NCBI GenBank assembly: GCA_028284325.1
Contig: JANQRX010000010.1
Coordinates: 434,001-498,000 of the forward strand
Direction of reading: 5' to 3'
Length of the DNA stretch: 64,000 bases
Origin: Bauldia sp.
GTDB lineage: Bacteria; Pseudomonadota; Alphaproteobacteria; Rhizobiales; Kaistiaceae
The first letter of the stretch is position 1, and every line of letters starts with the position of its first letter. The translations under genes were made by a program, and so were the position numbers. This document shows, piece by piece, positions 55,109-63,980 of this stretch. The notes under the pieces were generated by a model. The model made no database searches. It was not told the DNA's origin and was given only the letters and a program-made list of their open reading frames with translations.

Positions 55109-55723
55109 TTACATCAGGCGGGCGCCATTGCTGACCAGGTCGTCGGGCTCGATGCCCGCGAGCAGATCGCGCACCTTCGGCAGGCTTTCCTCGGCCGAAT
55201 CGACGAAGGTCAGGGGCAAGGCGACGTGCTCGCCGAGGAACTCCTTCGTCAGGAAGCCGTCATCGGCCATGCGCCGGAACTGGGCGACGAGCGGGTCCCA
55301 GAAACCCCCGACATTGACCATGACGATGGGTTTGGCGTGGCGCTCCAACTGCGCCCACGTGGCGATCTCGATGACCTCCTCCAGCGTCCCGAGCCCGCCC
55401 GGCAGGGCCACGAAGGCGTCGGCGCGATCGAACATGATGCGCTTGCGCTCATGCATGTCCTCGGTGACGATGAGTTCGGTCACCTCCCGGAGCATGACTT
55501 CGCGATCCTTGAGGAATCGCGGAATCACGCCAGTCACCCGCGCGCCCTTGGCAAGCGCGGTGCGGGCGACGATGCCCATCAGGCCGACGTCGCCGCCGCC
55601 GTAGACAAGCTGGACGTCGGCGGCGGCGATGGCTTCGCCGACCACCGTCGCGGCCGTGGCATAGGCGTGGTCGTTGCCGGCGCTGGAGCCGCAATAGACG
55701 CACAGGGTCCGAAGTTCGGTCAT
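55109..55723 (-). CDS. LOG family protein (cytokinin-riboside phosphoribohydrolase type)
   Basis: 204 residues. The TIGR00730/LOG fold begins VYCGSSAGNDHAYATAA and has VYGGGDVGLMGIVA and the nucleotide-binding PGGLGTLEEVIE block. Family enzymes release nucleobases from nucleoside 5'-monophosphates. ATG 55723 is the start; the frame extends far upstream, antisense to the LysM gene, without homology. It converges with cimA (17 bases). Confidence 0.9.
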   Translation of the reverse strand: MTELRTLCVYCGSSAGNDHAYATAATVVGEAIAAADVQLVYGGGDVGLMGIVARTALAKGARVTGVIPRFLKDREVMLREVTELIVTEDMHERKRIMFDRADAFVALPGGLGTLEEVIEIATWAQLERHAKPIVMVNVGGFWDPLVAQFRRMADDGFLTKEFLGEHVALPLTFVDSAEESLPKVRDLLAGIEPDDLVSNGARLM

Positions 55724-55823
55724 GAGAGCGATGTGACGCAGCCGGCCGCGCCCGTCAAGCACGAACGGTTTGCTTGTCCGCCGGGGTGGCCGGCGTGTAG
55801 ACTCGGGCGGGGCGAACAGACGG

Positions 55824-57650
55824 ATGGAGCACATGGACAGGCGTCGTCTCGGATGGACCCTCGGTTTGGTCGCGGCCGTCATCGTCATTGCCCTGCTGGC
55901 CTTCTTCAACAATCGCGGCGACGACGACGAAACCGCGACAACCGCCTTTGCGCCTGCGCGGTCGGCCAACGAGTCTGTGCCCGTTCCCGATGAGCCGCTG
56001 GCCGTCGAGGCGCCGGCCGAGGAGGAGCCCGAGCAGCAGCGGGTGGTCATTCTCGCGCCCGAGGAGGCTGCCGGCACCGAAACGGCGGCACCGGAAGTGG
56101 TGGCAACCGAGGAGCCGGCCACGCCGGTGGAAACCGAAACGGCGTCGGAACCGCCGGCCGAGCCCACAGCGGAACCGGCGACGGAGGTCGCCGATGCGCC
56201 CGAACCGGAGCCGGTTGTCGGGGAAGAGATCGCCGCTGCCGAACCGCCCGTCGCTCCTGAACCCGCGCCGCTTGAGACAGACACGATGGCCGAAGCGACA
56301 CCGGCAAGCGGCGATGAGGTGATGGAAACCCCGGTCGCCGATGCGCCCGGTACTGCAGATGTCGTCGAACCCGAGACGGTCGAGGTCGCAGCCCTGCCCG
56401 AAGCCGACGAGGGCTCGAACCTGACCGGCGCCACGCGCGGCACGCAGATCGAGGTCGCACCCGCACCGGATGTCGTTCAGCCCGAGGTCGAGATCACGCC
56501 GCTGGCGCCGACCGCGATCGTCCCGTCCTTCGACGTTGTCCGGGTCGAGCCGTCCGGCGATGTGGTGATCGCCGGCACGGCCGCGCCCGGCGCCGACGTG
56601 GAGGTTCTCGACGGCGTCGCGACGATCGCTACGGCGCAGGCGAATGCCGGCGGCGAGTGGGCGCTGGCGCTGGACCAGCCGCTGTCGCCGGGCACCCACG
56701 ACCTGTCGATCCGCACCCGGTCGCCGAACCGGGCGGAGGTCGCGCTGTCCGACCAGCGGGTGGCCGTGTCGGTGCCCGAAACTGGCGGCGATGAGGTGCT
56801 GGTCGTGGTCAGCGAAGCCGGCGAGGCCAGCGAGGTTCTCCAGGTGCCGGCGGCGGAGGCGACCGAGATCGCAGCCGCCGAACCGCCTCCCGAGGCGGTT
56901 GTCGAAGCCGCACCGGCCGAGGAAACCGTCGTCGCGGCGCTCGAGGAGCCGGCCGCGAGCGCGACGGAGCCGATGACGGAAACGACCGAACCCGAAACAG
57001 CCGCCGTTGCCGAAGCGCCGGCCGAGACGACCCCGGTCGAGTCGCCCGCTGTCACCGAACCGGAAACGGCGGTGGCGGCGGCCGAACCGGTCGAGCCCGC
57101 CACGCCCGTCGAGCCTGCCGAACCCGTGATCACCCACGCGGTCGCGGTCACGGCGGTCGAAGCCGACAGCGCCGGCGCGCTGTTCGTCGCCGGCACCGCG
57201 GAGACCGACGAACCCGTGCGCGTCTATCTCGACGACGAACTGATCGGACAGGCTGCCCCGACCGCCGGCGGCACCTGGCTGGTGGAGACGCAGCGCGAGG
57301 TCCCCGCAGGAGCCTATCGCGTGCGCGCCGATCAGGTGGGTACGGGCGGCGAGGTTTTGGTGCGCGCGGAAGTCCCGTTCCAGCGGGAGATCGAGGTCGC
57401 AACGCTCGCGCCCGTGGTCGAGACCGGGGCCGCAACCGGCACGCAGGTCGCCGGCGAGGTGCCGCAACTGCGCACCGTGATCATCAAGCGCGGCGACAAT
57501 CTGTGGCGGATCTCGCGCGCCATTTATGGTCGCGGCATCCGTTACTCGACGATCTACGAAGCCAATCGCGACCAGATCCGCAATCCGCGCTGGATCTATC
57601 CCGGCCAGGTATTCGTGTTGCCGGAAGGCAATACCGACTGGACCGAATAG
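55824..57650 (+). CDS. LysM-domain cell-wall protein with long acidic Ala/Pro-rich linkers
   Basis: About 608 residues. One N-terminal membrane helix (LGWTLGLVAAVIVIALLAFF) anchors it, and the rest is extracytoplasmic. Long low-complexity segments rich in Ala, Glu, Pro and Thr (about 40-220 and 330-430) separate two Ig-like units: VVRVEPSGDVVIAGTAAPGA and AVEADSAGALFVAGTAETDE. A C-terminal LysM module (VIIKRGDNLWRISRAIYGRG, ending PGQVFVLP) binds peptidoglycan. It probably spans the envelope from the inner membrane to the wall. The exact start (55824 or 55833) is uncertain. Low-complexity repeats make homology calls unreliable, but the LysM call is firm. Confidence 0.88.
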   Translation: MEHMDRRRLGWTLGLVAAVIVIALLAFFNNRGDDDETATTAFAPARSANESVPVPDEPLAVEAPAEEEPEQQRVVILAPEEAAGTETAAPEVVATEEPATPVETETASEPPAEPTAEPATEVADAPEPEPVVGEEIAAAEPPVAPEPAPLETDTMAEATPASGDEVMETPVADAPGTADVVEPETVEVAALPEADEGSNLTGATRGTQIEVAPAPDVVQPEVEITPLAPTAIVPSFDVVRVEPSGDVVIAGTAAPGADVEVLDGVATIATAQANAGGEWALALDQPLSPGTHDLSIRTRSPNRAEVALSDQRVAVSVPETGGDEVLVVVSEAGEASEVLQVPAAEATEIAAAEPPPEAVVEAAPAEETVVAALEEPAASATEPMTETTEPETAAVAEAPAETTPVESPAVTEPETAVAAAEPVEPATPVEPAEPVITHAVAVTAVEADSAGALFVAGTAETDEPVRVYLDDELIGQAAPTAGGTWLVETQREVPAGAYRVRADQVGTGGEVLVRAEVPFQREIEVATLAPVVETGAATGTQVAGEVPQLRTVIIKRGDNLWRISRAIYGRGIRYSTIYEANRDQIRNPRWIYPGQVFVLPEGNTDWTE

Positions 57651-57760
57651 CCTGATCGGTTGCATTTGCCGCCGCTGGGCCTAAATCGGGGCGACCCCAC
57701 CCCGTTGCCCGCGAGACCGGCGCGTACCGGCCGTGCCCGCGGCCGCGCCGAAAGGACTCC

Positions 57761-59671
57761 ATGGCCGTAAGCGACGCCGCCCCGCAAAAGCGCGAATCGA
57801 CCTTCGCGACCCTGCGCAATCTCTGGCCGTATATGTGGCCGGCCGACCGGCCGGACCTGAAGCGCCGCGTCGGCCTGGCGCTGGGCGTCCTGGTGCTCGC
57901 CAAGGTCGTCACGGTGCTGGTGCCGTTCACCTACAAATGGGCCACCGACGCGCTGGTCGAGACGCCGGAGCCGGGTGCCGACGCCGCGGTCGCGGTGGGG
58001 CTCGTGGCGCTGGTCACCGTGCCGGTGATGCTCGTCGTCGCCTACGGCCTCGGCCGCATCATGATGATGGGGTTCAACAACCTGCGCGACGCGCTGTTCG
58101 CCAAGGTCGGGCAACATGCGGTCCGCCGGCTCGCCTATCTCACCTTCGTGCACATGCACGACCTGTCGCTGCGTTTTCATCTCCAGCGGCGCACGGGCGG
58201 CCTGTCACGAATCATCGAGCGCGGCGTCAAGGGCATCGAAATCCTGGTCCGGTTCACGATCCTGAACACGCTGCCGACGGTGTTCGAGTTCACCTTCGCG
58301 GCGATCATCATCACCTACCAGTTCAGCTTCCTCTACCTGCTGATCATCGCCGCCACCGTCGCAGCCTACGTCTGGTACACGGTCAAGGCGTCGGACTGGC
58401 GGATCAAGATCCGTCGCCGGATGAACGAATCCGACACCGAGGCCAACTCGAAGGCCGTGGATTCGCTGCTCAACTTCGAGACCGTCAAGTACTTCGGCAA
58501 TGAGCGCATGGAGGCCCGCCGCTTCGACGGCGCCATGGCCAAGTACGAGAACGCCGCCGTCGGCATCTGGACCTCGCTCGCCTGGCTCAACGTCGGTCAG
58601 GTGGTGATCTTCACCATCGGCATGACCACTTGCATGATCCTCTCCGGCATGGCGGTCATGCGCGGCGAGCAGACGATCGGCGACTTCGTGCTCATCAACG
58701 CGCTGCTGATGCAGTTGTCGATTCCGCTGAACTTCATCGGCTTCGTCTATCGCGAAATCCGCCAGGGCCTGATCGATATCGAGACCATGTTCGATCTGCT
58801 GGGCGAGGCGCCGGAGATCGTCGACAAGGACGACGCCAAACGGCTGGTGGTCGATGGCGGCGAGATCGCCTTCGACAACGTCGCCTTCCACTACAACGAG
58901 GATCGCCCAATCCTGAAGGGCATCAGCTTCGAGGTCCCGGCCGGCAAGACGGTGGCGATCGTCGGTCCGTCGGGGGCCGGCAAATCGACGATCTCGCGGC
59001 TGCTGTTCCGCTTCTACGAGGTCACCGGCGGGCGCATCGTCATCGATGGACAGGACGTGCGCGACGTGACCCAGGAGAGCCTGCGAACCGCGGTCGGGAT
59101 GGTGCCGCAGGACACGGTGCTGTTCAACGACACCATCGCCTACAACATCCTCTACGGCCGTCCCGACGCATCCACGGACGAGATGCAAGCGGCGGCCGAG
59201 ACGGCCCAGATCGCCGACTTCGTCGAGGCCCTGGTGGACGGGTACGAGACCGAGGTCGGCGAGCGCGGGCTCAAGCTGTCCGGTGGCGAGAAGCAGCGCG
59301 TCGCCATCGCCCGCACGGTGCTGAAGCAGCCGCCGATCCTGATCCTCGACGAGGCGACATCGGCGCTCGACATCCACACCGAACGCGAAATCCAGGCCGC
59401 CCTCGACCGCATCTCCGCCAACCGCACCACGCTGGTGATCGCCCATCGCCTGTCGACCGTGATCCACGCCCACGAGATCGTGGTGCTCGATGAAGGGCGG
59501 ATCGTCGAGCGCGGCCGCCACGAGGATCTGCTGGCGCTCGGCGGGCTCTACGCCGGCATGTGGAACCGACAGCGCGAGGCTGCCGAGGCCGCCGACACGC
59601 TGCGCGCCGCGGGGGATGCCGGCCTGGTCGGCTTCGCCGCCGACCCGCCGGAGCCTGTGCGGTCATCCTGA
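57761..59671 (+). CDS. Atm1/HMT-type ABC exporter (ATPase-permease fusion)
   Basis: 636 residues: a six-helix membrane domain (~30-330) and an ATPase domain. The Atm1-type marks are FNNLRDALFAKVGQHAVRRL, LSLRFHLQRRTGGLSRIIERG and NFETVKYFGNE. The ATPase has Walker A VGPSGAGKSTISRLLF, signature KLSGGEKQRVAIARTVL, Walker B LILDEATSALD and AHRLSTV. In bacteria such proteins export glutathione-metal or sulfur-related species and resist heavy metals. It is a homodimer by family. The C-terminal ~30 residues are a polar tail. Confidence 0.93.
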   Translation: MAVSDAAPQKRESTFATLRNLWPYMWPADRPDLKRRVGLALGVLVLAKVVTVLVPFTYKWATDALVETPEPGADAAVAVGLVALVTVPVMLVVAYGLGRIMMMGFNNLRDALFAKVGQHAVRRLAYLTFVHMHDLSLRFHLQRRTGGLSRIIERGVKGIEILVRFTILNTLPTVFEFTFAAIIITYQFSFLYLLIIAATVAAYVWYTVKASDWRIKIRRRMNESDTEANSKAVDSLLNFETVKYFGNERMEARRFDGAMAKYENAAVGIWTSLAWLNVGQVVIFTIGMTTCMILSGMAVMRGEQTIGDFVLINALLMQLSIPLNFIGFVYREIRQGLIDIETMFDLLGEAPEIVDKDDAKRLVVDGGEIAFDNVAFHYNEDRPILKGISFEVPAGKTVAIVGPSGAGKSTISRLLFRFYEVTGGRIVIDGQDVRDVTQESLRTAVGMVPQDTVLFNDTIAYNILYGRPDASTDEMQAAAETAQIADFVEALVDGYETEVGERGLKLSGGEKQRVAIARTVLKQPPILILDEATSALDIHTEREIQAALDRISANRTTLVIAHRLSTVIHAHEIVVLDEGRIVERGRHEDLLALGGLYAGMWNRQREAAEAADTLRAAGDAGLVGFAADPPEPVRSS

Positions 59672-59757
59672 GCCCGTCTTCACTTGCCGCCGGTTCCGTG
59701 CTTTGTGTCGCGGGCCGCACGCTTTGTCGTTGCCGGCGACGCTGAACGGATCGGCAC

Positions 59758-60459
59758 ATGCGCGGTCTTGTCGACGCTTTGCGTCCCCTGTTGGTCCCGA
59801 TCCGGCGAGAAGGTCTGCCCTTCATCGCGGTCGCGGTCTTCTTTGCCTTCTTTGTCGGCTGGTTCTGGGGGCCGGCGCTGTGGCTCGGCTTCGCCGCGGC
59901 GGTCTGGTTTGCCTTCGCTTTTCGCGATCCGCGTCGCGTCACGCCGCTCGACCCGAGGCTGGCCGTTGCCCCCGCCGATGGCCGTGTGACCGCCGTCGCG
60001 CTGGGCGCCGCACCATCGCGGCTGGGGCTCGGCGAACAGCGCCGTCGCCGCCTGACCATCGCGGTCAGTCCGTTCGACGGCGCCGTGGCGCGCGCCCCGC
60101 TCGCCGGCACGGTGGAATCGGTCACCTACAAGCCCGGGCGTCCCGGCGGCATCGACCCTCAGAGCGAGGGCGAGGATGCCGAGCGGAACGAGATCATCCT
60201 GAAGACGGCCCACGGCCGCATCGCGCTGGTGCAGACGGCGGGGCGCATGGTGCGCCGCATTGCCTGTTTCGTCGAACAGCACACGGCATTGGCTGTCGGT
60301 GAGCGCTTCGGGCTCCTGCGTTTCGGTGCCGTCGTCGACGTCTACTTTCCCGCCACCGCCCGCATCCTCGTGGCCGAGGGCCAGCGCACGTTTGCGGGCG
60401 AAACCGTGGTGGCCGCCTTCGACGATGGACCCCAGGAGCGTCGCGTCAGGATCGACTGA
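59758..60459 (+). CDS. Phosphatidylserine decarboxylase-related protein lacking the processing serine
   Basis: 233 residues aligned along the whole archaeal/alphaproteobacterial-type Psd: two N-terminal membrane segments, PADGRVTAV, VSPFDGAVARAPLAGTVESV, and RRIACFVEQHTALAVGERFGLLRFGAVVDVYFP. Active members cleave themselves at Gly-Ser in RFGS to form a pyruvoyl group. Here the pair is Gly190-Ala191 (GGT GCC), so the pyruvoyl cannot form. The family histidine in S-x-F-D-x-H is also replaced (Ala109). The reading frame is otherwise clean. The usual partner pssA is not adjacent. It is probably a paralogous pseudoenzyme rather than a damaged copy. Confidence 0.8.
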   Translation: MRGLVDALRPLLVPIRREGLPFIAVAVFFAFFVGWFWGPALWLGFAAAVWFAFAFRDPRRVTPLDPRLAVAPADGRVTAVALGAAPSRLGLGEQRRRRLTIAVSPFDGAVARAPLAGTVESVTYKPGRPGGIDPQSEGEDAERNEIILKTAHGRIALVQTAGRMVRRIACFVEQHTALAVGERFGLLRFGAVVDVYFPATARILVAEGQRTFAGETVVAAFDDGPQERRVRID

Positions 60460-60468
60460 GCGTCAGCC

Positions 60469-60702
60469 TCAGCGCCGGCGGTTCCGGTCGCCCGCGCGCC
60501 GCTGATGGGCCTGCGGCGGCTCGATCTTCGTTCGCGCGTGCTCATCCGGCGGGTCCGCCGTATCGCCGCCGAGCGCGGCGGTGGCCGACACCTGTGCCAT
60601 CATGGCCAGAACCTCCCGCAAGCGCTCGGCCTGGACGTCGAGATCCGCCTCGTCGTCCGGTTCGGGCACGTCGAGCGTGCGGACGGGTTGCCGTGCTGCC
60701 AT
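60469..60702 (-). CDS. Small hypothetical protein
   Basis: 77 residues, hydrophilic, with an acidic N-terminal part (VPEPDDEADLDVQAERLREV) and a basic, Arg-rich C-terminus (HQRRAGDRNRRR). I know no family. ATG 60702 follows GGAGGCTTCC, a near-ideal ribosome site, which argues for a real gene. It converges with the Psd-like gene (9 bases). Confidence 0.6.
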   Translation of the reverse strand: MAARQPVRTLDVPEPDDEADLDVQAERLREVLAMMAQVSATAALGGDTADPPDEHARTKIEPPQAHQRRAGDRNRRR

Positions 60703-60821
60703 GGAAGCCTCCGTCACCGGGACGAGGTGCGACACACGACAGGGTGCGCCAGCATGGTTAACGAGCGGTGAATGCCGGCCGGGCCTCAACCGGTTTGCCG
60801 GTTGGTAACCGGAAGCGATTC

Positions 60822-61778
60822 ATGGTGCAGTGGAATCCCGAGACGCCGGAGGCCGCGATGGAGGCTCCCTATCCCCGCAACATGATCGGTTACGGCCGCG
60901 AAGCACCCGATCCGCGCTGGCCGGACGACGCGGCCATCGCCGTGCAGGTGGTCGTCAACTACGAGGAGGGCGGCGAGAACTGCATCCTCCACGGCGACCC
61001 GGCGTCGGAGGCGTTTCTGTCGGAGATCGTCGGCGCCGAGGCCTGGCCGGGCCAGCGTCATATGAGCATGGAGTCGATCTACGAGTACGGCGCGCGGGCG
61101 GGCTTCTGGCGGCTGTGGCGTTTGCTGAGCGCCCGCGGCGTCGGCGTGACCGTCTATGGCGTCGCCACCGCGCTTGCCCGTAACCCGGAGGCGGTCGCCG
61201 CCATGCACGAAGCCGGCTGGGAGATCGCCAGCCACGGCCTCAAATGGATCGACTACCGCGACGTGCCGGAGGCGGAGGAGCGGGCGCACATGGCCGAGGC
61301 GATTCGCATCCATACCGAGGTCACCGGCGCGCGGCCGCTCGGCTGGTACACGGGCCGCTCATCGGTGAACACCACGGCGCTGGTGATGGAGGAGGGCGGC
61401 TTCGTCTATTCGTCCGATTCCTACGCCGACGACCTGCCGTACTGGATCGACGGCGCCGGCGGCCCGCACCTGGTCGTCCCCTACACGCTGGACGCCAACG
61501 ACATGCGGTTCGCGACCCCGCAGGGCTTCAACGCCGGGGACCAGTTCTACGCCTATCTCCGCGACACCTTCGACACGCTCTATCGCGAAGGTGTGGGCGG
61601 AGCGCCGAAGATGATGTCGGTCGGGCTGCATTGCCGGCTCGCCGGCCGGCCGGGACGCGCGGCGGCGCTGGAGAAGTTCCTCGACTATGCCGCTTCCCAC
61701 GAACGCGTGTGGATGCCCCGGCGCATTGACATCGCCTGGCACTGGCACGCGCATCACCCGGCGACGGTGGGTGCCTGA
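60822..61778 (+). CDS. puuE: Allantoinase PuuE (polysaccharide deacetylase family)
   Basis: 318 residues. A member of the NodB-like deacetylase fold in its allantoinase branch: AVQVVVNYEEGGENCILHGD, EIASHGLKWIDYRDVPEAEE, PLGWYTGRSSVNTTALV, and the C-terminal GLHCRLAGRPGRAAAL. It opens the hydantoin ring of allantoin in purine breakdown and is typical of PuuE (about 308 residues), distinct from the metal-dependent AllB type. ATG 60822 has GGAAG upstream. No other purine-degradation gene is next to it. Confidence 0.92.
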   Translation: MVQWNPETPEAAMEAPYPRNMIGYGREAPDPRWPDDAAIAVQVVVNYEEGGENCILHGDPASEAFLSEIVGAEAWPGQRHMSMESIYEYGARAGFWRLWRLLSARGVGVTVYGVATALARNPEAVAAMHEAGWEIASHGLKWIDYRDVPEAEERAHMAEAIRIHTEVTGARPLGWYTGRSSVNTTALVMEEGGFVYSSDSYADDLPYWIDGAGGPHLVVPYTLDANDMRFATPQGFNAGDQFYAYLRDTFDTLYREGVGGAPKMMSVGLHCRLAGRPGRAAALEKFLDYAASHERVWMPRRIDIAWHWHAHHPATVGA

Positions 61779-61784
61779 TCGGTC

Positions 61785-62054
61785 CTAGACCGCTGGGACG
61801 TCCTCGTCGTCGAACACCACGCCCAGCGAGCGGCCGTCGCGCCACTGGACCCTGACGTGAAGGCGTCGCCCGTCGTGAGGGATGTGGAGGATGAACGCGT
61901 CCGGCGCCCCGAACGTGGTCGGCAACGACAAATGGGCGCCGTTTGCCGAGAGGTCCCGAACGAGGCAGTCAAGCGTCGAGGAACCGTCGTGGAATTCTAT
62001 CCTGCCCGCGAACAAGGTGCGTGTGCGTTGCTCGCGGCGTTTTTCAGTCGGCAT
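61785..62054 (-). CDS. PilZ-domain protein
   Basis: 89 residues, a single PilZ domain. The c-di-GMP motif is present: the arginine pair in EKRREQRTRTLF and the DLSANGAHL (D-x-S-x-x-G) motif. The rest is a beta-barrel ending VQWRDGRSLGVVFDD. Single-domain PilZ proteins relay c-di-GMP to motility or exopolysaccharide machinery. ATG 62054 is the start; the frame continues upstream without homology. It converges with puuE (6 bases). Confidence 0.85.
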   Translation of the reverse strand: MPTEKRREQRTRTLFAGRIEFHDGSSTLDCLVRDLSANGAHLSLPTTFGAPDAFILHIPHDGRRLHVRVQWRDGRSLGVVFDDEDVPAV

Positions 62055-62236
62055 GGCCGTGACTCCGCAGCAGCGTAAGTCCGAAACGTCGCAGCCGCGC
62101 GTTAATGACAACTTAACGGGCCTGCTGTGGGTGCGGTCGGTTGTAGCGGGTCGGGCAAGGGGTGGACCGGCGGCGTCCGCGCGCGTAGATAAAGAGAGCG
62201 CGGCCAACGCGCGAACCGCCGGATCGGCGCCACCGG

Positions 62237-62310
62237 TGGGGGATCGTCTAATGGTAGGACAGCGGACTCTGACTCCGCTAGTGAGGGTTCGAATCCTTCT
62301 CCCCCAGCCA
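62237..62310 (+). tRNA. tRNA-Gln (anticodon CTG)
   Basis: A complete cloverleaf: acceptor stem TGGGGGA/TCCCCCA, anticodon stem GCGGA/TCCGC with loop CTCTGAC (anticodon CTG, reads CAG), T arm GAGGG TTCGAAT CCTTC, discriminator G and an encoded CCA. The lower-GC accessory segment begins at its 3' end. Confidence 0.97.
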
Positions 62311-62384
62311 AGCGCAACAATCTCGCAATGTCACTACGCAGACGTTTTCGGGCCGGTGAGCGCTGACAGCTAGGACTCGGCTCC

Positions 62385-63668
62385 TCATGGCAGCAACTCG
62401 TTCCACGGGACGTCGATCGAAACTTCAGACTGAACGCTGCAGGCGTCAAAGAGGTCACGATGGACAAGCTGGATGATCGTCCCGAGGGTTTGTGTGTCTG
62501 ATATGTGGTACCGTGGAAATCGAAGGGGTTGACTCGGTTGCTGAATTCTCGTGGGATGAAAACTAGGATCGCGCCATCGTACGAACGGTTCCTCTCGGCA
62601 CCACACTTCTATCTCAAGGCCGAAATCAAGACCGTCTCGCCCCAGTTCTCGCCTCAAGTACTCAACCTGAGCGACTGCGCCTACAGCTAGACCGAGCAAC
62701 CAAACAACCGGAAGCACGGCCTGGCAGCGCTCTTCCTCTGGTGGTGTCTCGTTGGGCGTCGGCCTACCAAGTGTCAACCGAAACTCGACGAGGCCGTCGT
62801 GGCGAAGGATTCTCGAGAACCCGTCTTTGTGTAGCTCAAGTGACCTAAGTCGAACGCTCGGAGCAAGTGCAAACTCCCTACTGGGGTACTCGAACGGAAT
62901 CCTCTCATCGTCAGCTTCCAAGCGGAACGGTTTTCCCCTCCACCACAGTTCGCTTCGCCGAGTTACGTCGATGATGTCCAAGGGAACTAAAGGCAGCGCC
63001 GTGGCCCGTATCAGGATCGGCAGGTAGTCGTTGGTTCCTACAGGAAATAGTAGTTGCTCAAACTGTTTGAATGCGGCCTCACGCCGCTGCGCGAACAGGC
63101 CTTCCGTTTGTTCTACAGATCGCGCCATTTCGAGCGTTCTTTCTCTTATCTCCCTGACGTCCATTCGCGACGCTCGATCTCCTCTTCGAATATAGAATTC
63201 GCGATCGCTGCCTAGCCGATGTGGTCCGTTTGCTGACTTGGCCACCCTGAAAATGACTAAGCCGGCTCCTTCGCCATCCGCGGCGATTGCGCGGCTCTCG
63301 AGTCCAAACATCCGAGGCTCAATGAGATCCTCGGCGGTGTCGATCAGCCTCCTGCGTATCTCCTCGCACCCCGGTATTGGAGAGAGCTCGTTCGCGTTGC
63401 TCGGTTGCTCACTCGTCTCAGCGATTCCGAGAACCAGCGTCCCACCTTCAGCGTTTGCGAAAGCTACCAACTCGGCGGTGATTCTATTTCTGGCGTAGCT
63501 TCCAATTCTATCGCCGTGTGTAATCCAACGATCCTCGGAGCCATCCTCGGTCGGAAGGCCGCGCTTGAATTCGAGGTCGGCCGTTTCTTGTGCTCCGCGT
63601 TCGACCAACTCGGCAAGGTCTTCGAGAGTGATTTCCGACAGGCGCTTCGAGACGATGGTCACAGGCAA
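62385..63668 (-). CDS. Schlafen/AlbA_2-domain protein
   Basis: 427 residues. The N-terminal ~170 residues form a Schlafen AlbA_2 domain: LEFKRGLP, ELVAFANAEGGTLVLGIAE, and FYIRRGDRASRM. The family binds nucleic acids, and some members cleave RNA or act in phage defence. The rest (~175-427) is a unique C-terminal part, with no helicase or HTH region that I can see. Its lower GC and its place just after tRNA-Gln suggest horizontal transfer. Its cellular role is unknown. Confidence 0.75.
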   Translation of the reverse strand: MPVTIVSKRLSEITLEDLAELVERGAQETADLEFKRGLPTEDGSEDRWITHGDRIGSYARNRITAELVAFANAEGGTLVLGIAETSEQPSNANELSPIPGCEEIRRRLIDTAEDLIEPRMFGLESRAIAADGEGAGLVIFRVAKSANGPHRLGSDREFYIRRGDRASRMDVREIRERTLEMARSVEQTEGLFAQRREAAFKQFEQLLFPVGTNDYLPILIRATALPLVPLDIIDVTRRSELWWRGKPFRLEADDERIPFEYPSREFALAPSVRLRSLELHKDGFSRILRHDGLVEFRLTLGRPTPNETPPEEERCQAVLPVVWLLGLAVGAVAQVEYLRRELGRDGLDFGLEIEVWCREEPFVRWRDPSFHPTRIQQPSQPLRFPRYHISDTQTLGTIIQLVHRDLFDACSVQSEVSIDVPWNELLP

Positions 63669-63694
63669 ACCACACCGAAGATGGCACGAGGCAG

Positions 63695-63874
63695 CTACGT
63701 AGCGCTGCTCTTGTTAAACCCATGCCATCTGCGCCGTTGCTCAATCAAGTCGCCTCCACACTCGACACAGATGAGCTGGCTTCGCCAGTGCATTACTTCC
63801 CCCTGCGGAGCGGACACCACGACTCGCACGTCAACCGTGCATTCACAGAAGTAGCAGTAGTGGCCCCGAGTCAT
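63695..63874 (-). CDS. Small four-cysteine zinc-ribbon-like protein
   Basis: 59 residues with CYFC at ~7-10 and CVEC at ~38-41, two CxxC pairs spaced as in a zinc ribbon. ATG 63874 has GGAG 9 bases upstream. An ATG 24 codons earlier (63946) exists, but its extension has no zinc-related sequence. It precedes the Schlafen-type gene on the same strand (26 bases), so the two are probably one operon. Confidence 0.55.
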   Translation of the reverse strand: MTRGHYCYFCECTVDVRVVVSAPQGEVMHWRSQLICVECGGDLIEQRRRWHGFNKSSAT

Positions 63875-63953
63875 CCGTTCGATCTCCGTTGTTGAAATTG
63901 GAATACGGTAACGCAAACGCGCGGCGGTAAACCGTTGGGCAAGCATGTCGCGA

Positions 63954-63980
63954 GGTCCGAGTCTTTCTCTCCCTCAGCCA
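63954..63980. repeat. Degenerate copy of the tRNA-Gln 3' end (possible att site)
   Basis: This 27-base stretch ends TCAGCCA and matches the last 25 bases of tRNA-Gln (62286-62310) at 21 positions, with a two-base insertion. Such repeats mark the far end of elements integrated at tRNA genes. The match is imperfect, so it may be old or fortuitous. The segment between holds the Schlafen-type and zinc-ribbon genes but no integrase. Confidence 0.45.

Noticed and set aside
55755..57665. 636-residue minus-strand frame over the LysM gene
   Set aside because: Its Arg/Gly-rich composition is the mirror of the Ala/Glu/Pro linkers; the plus-strand frame has a membrane anchor and a LysM domain.
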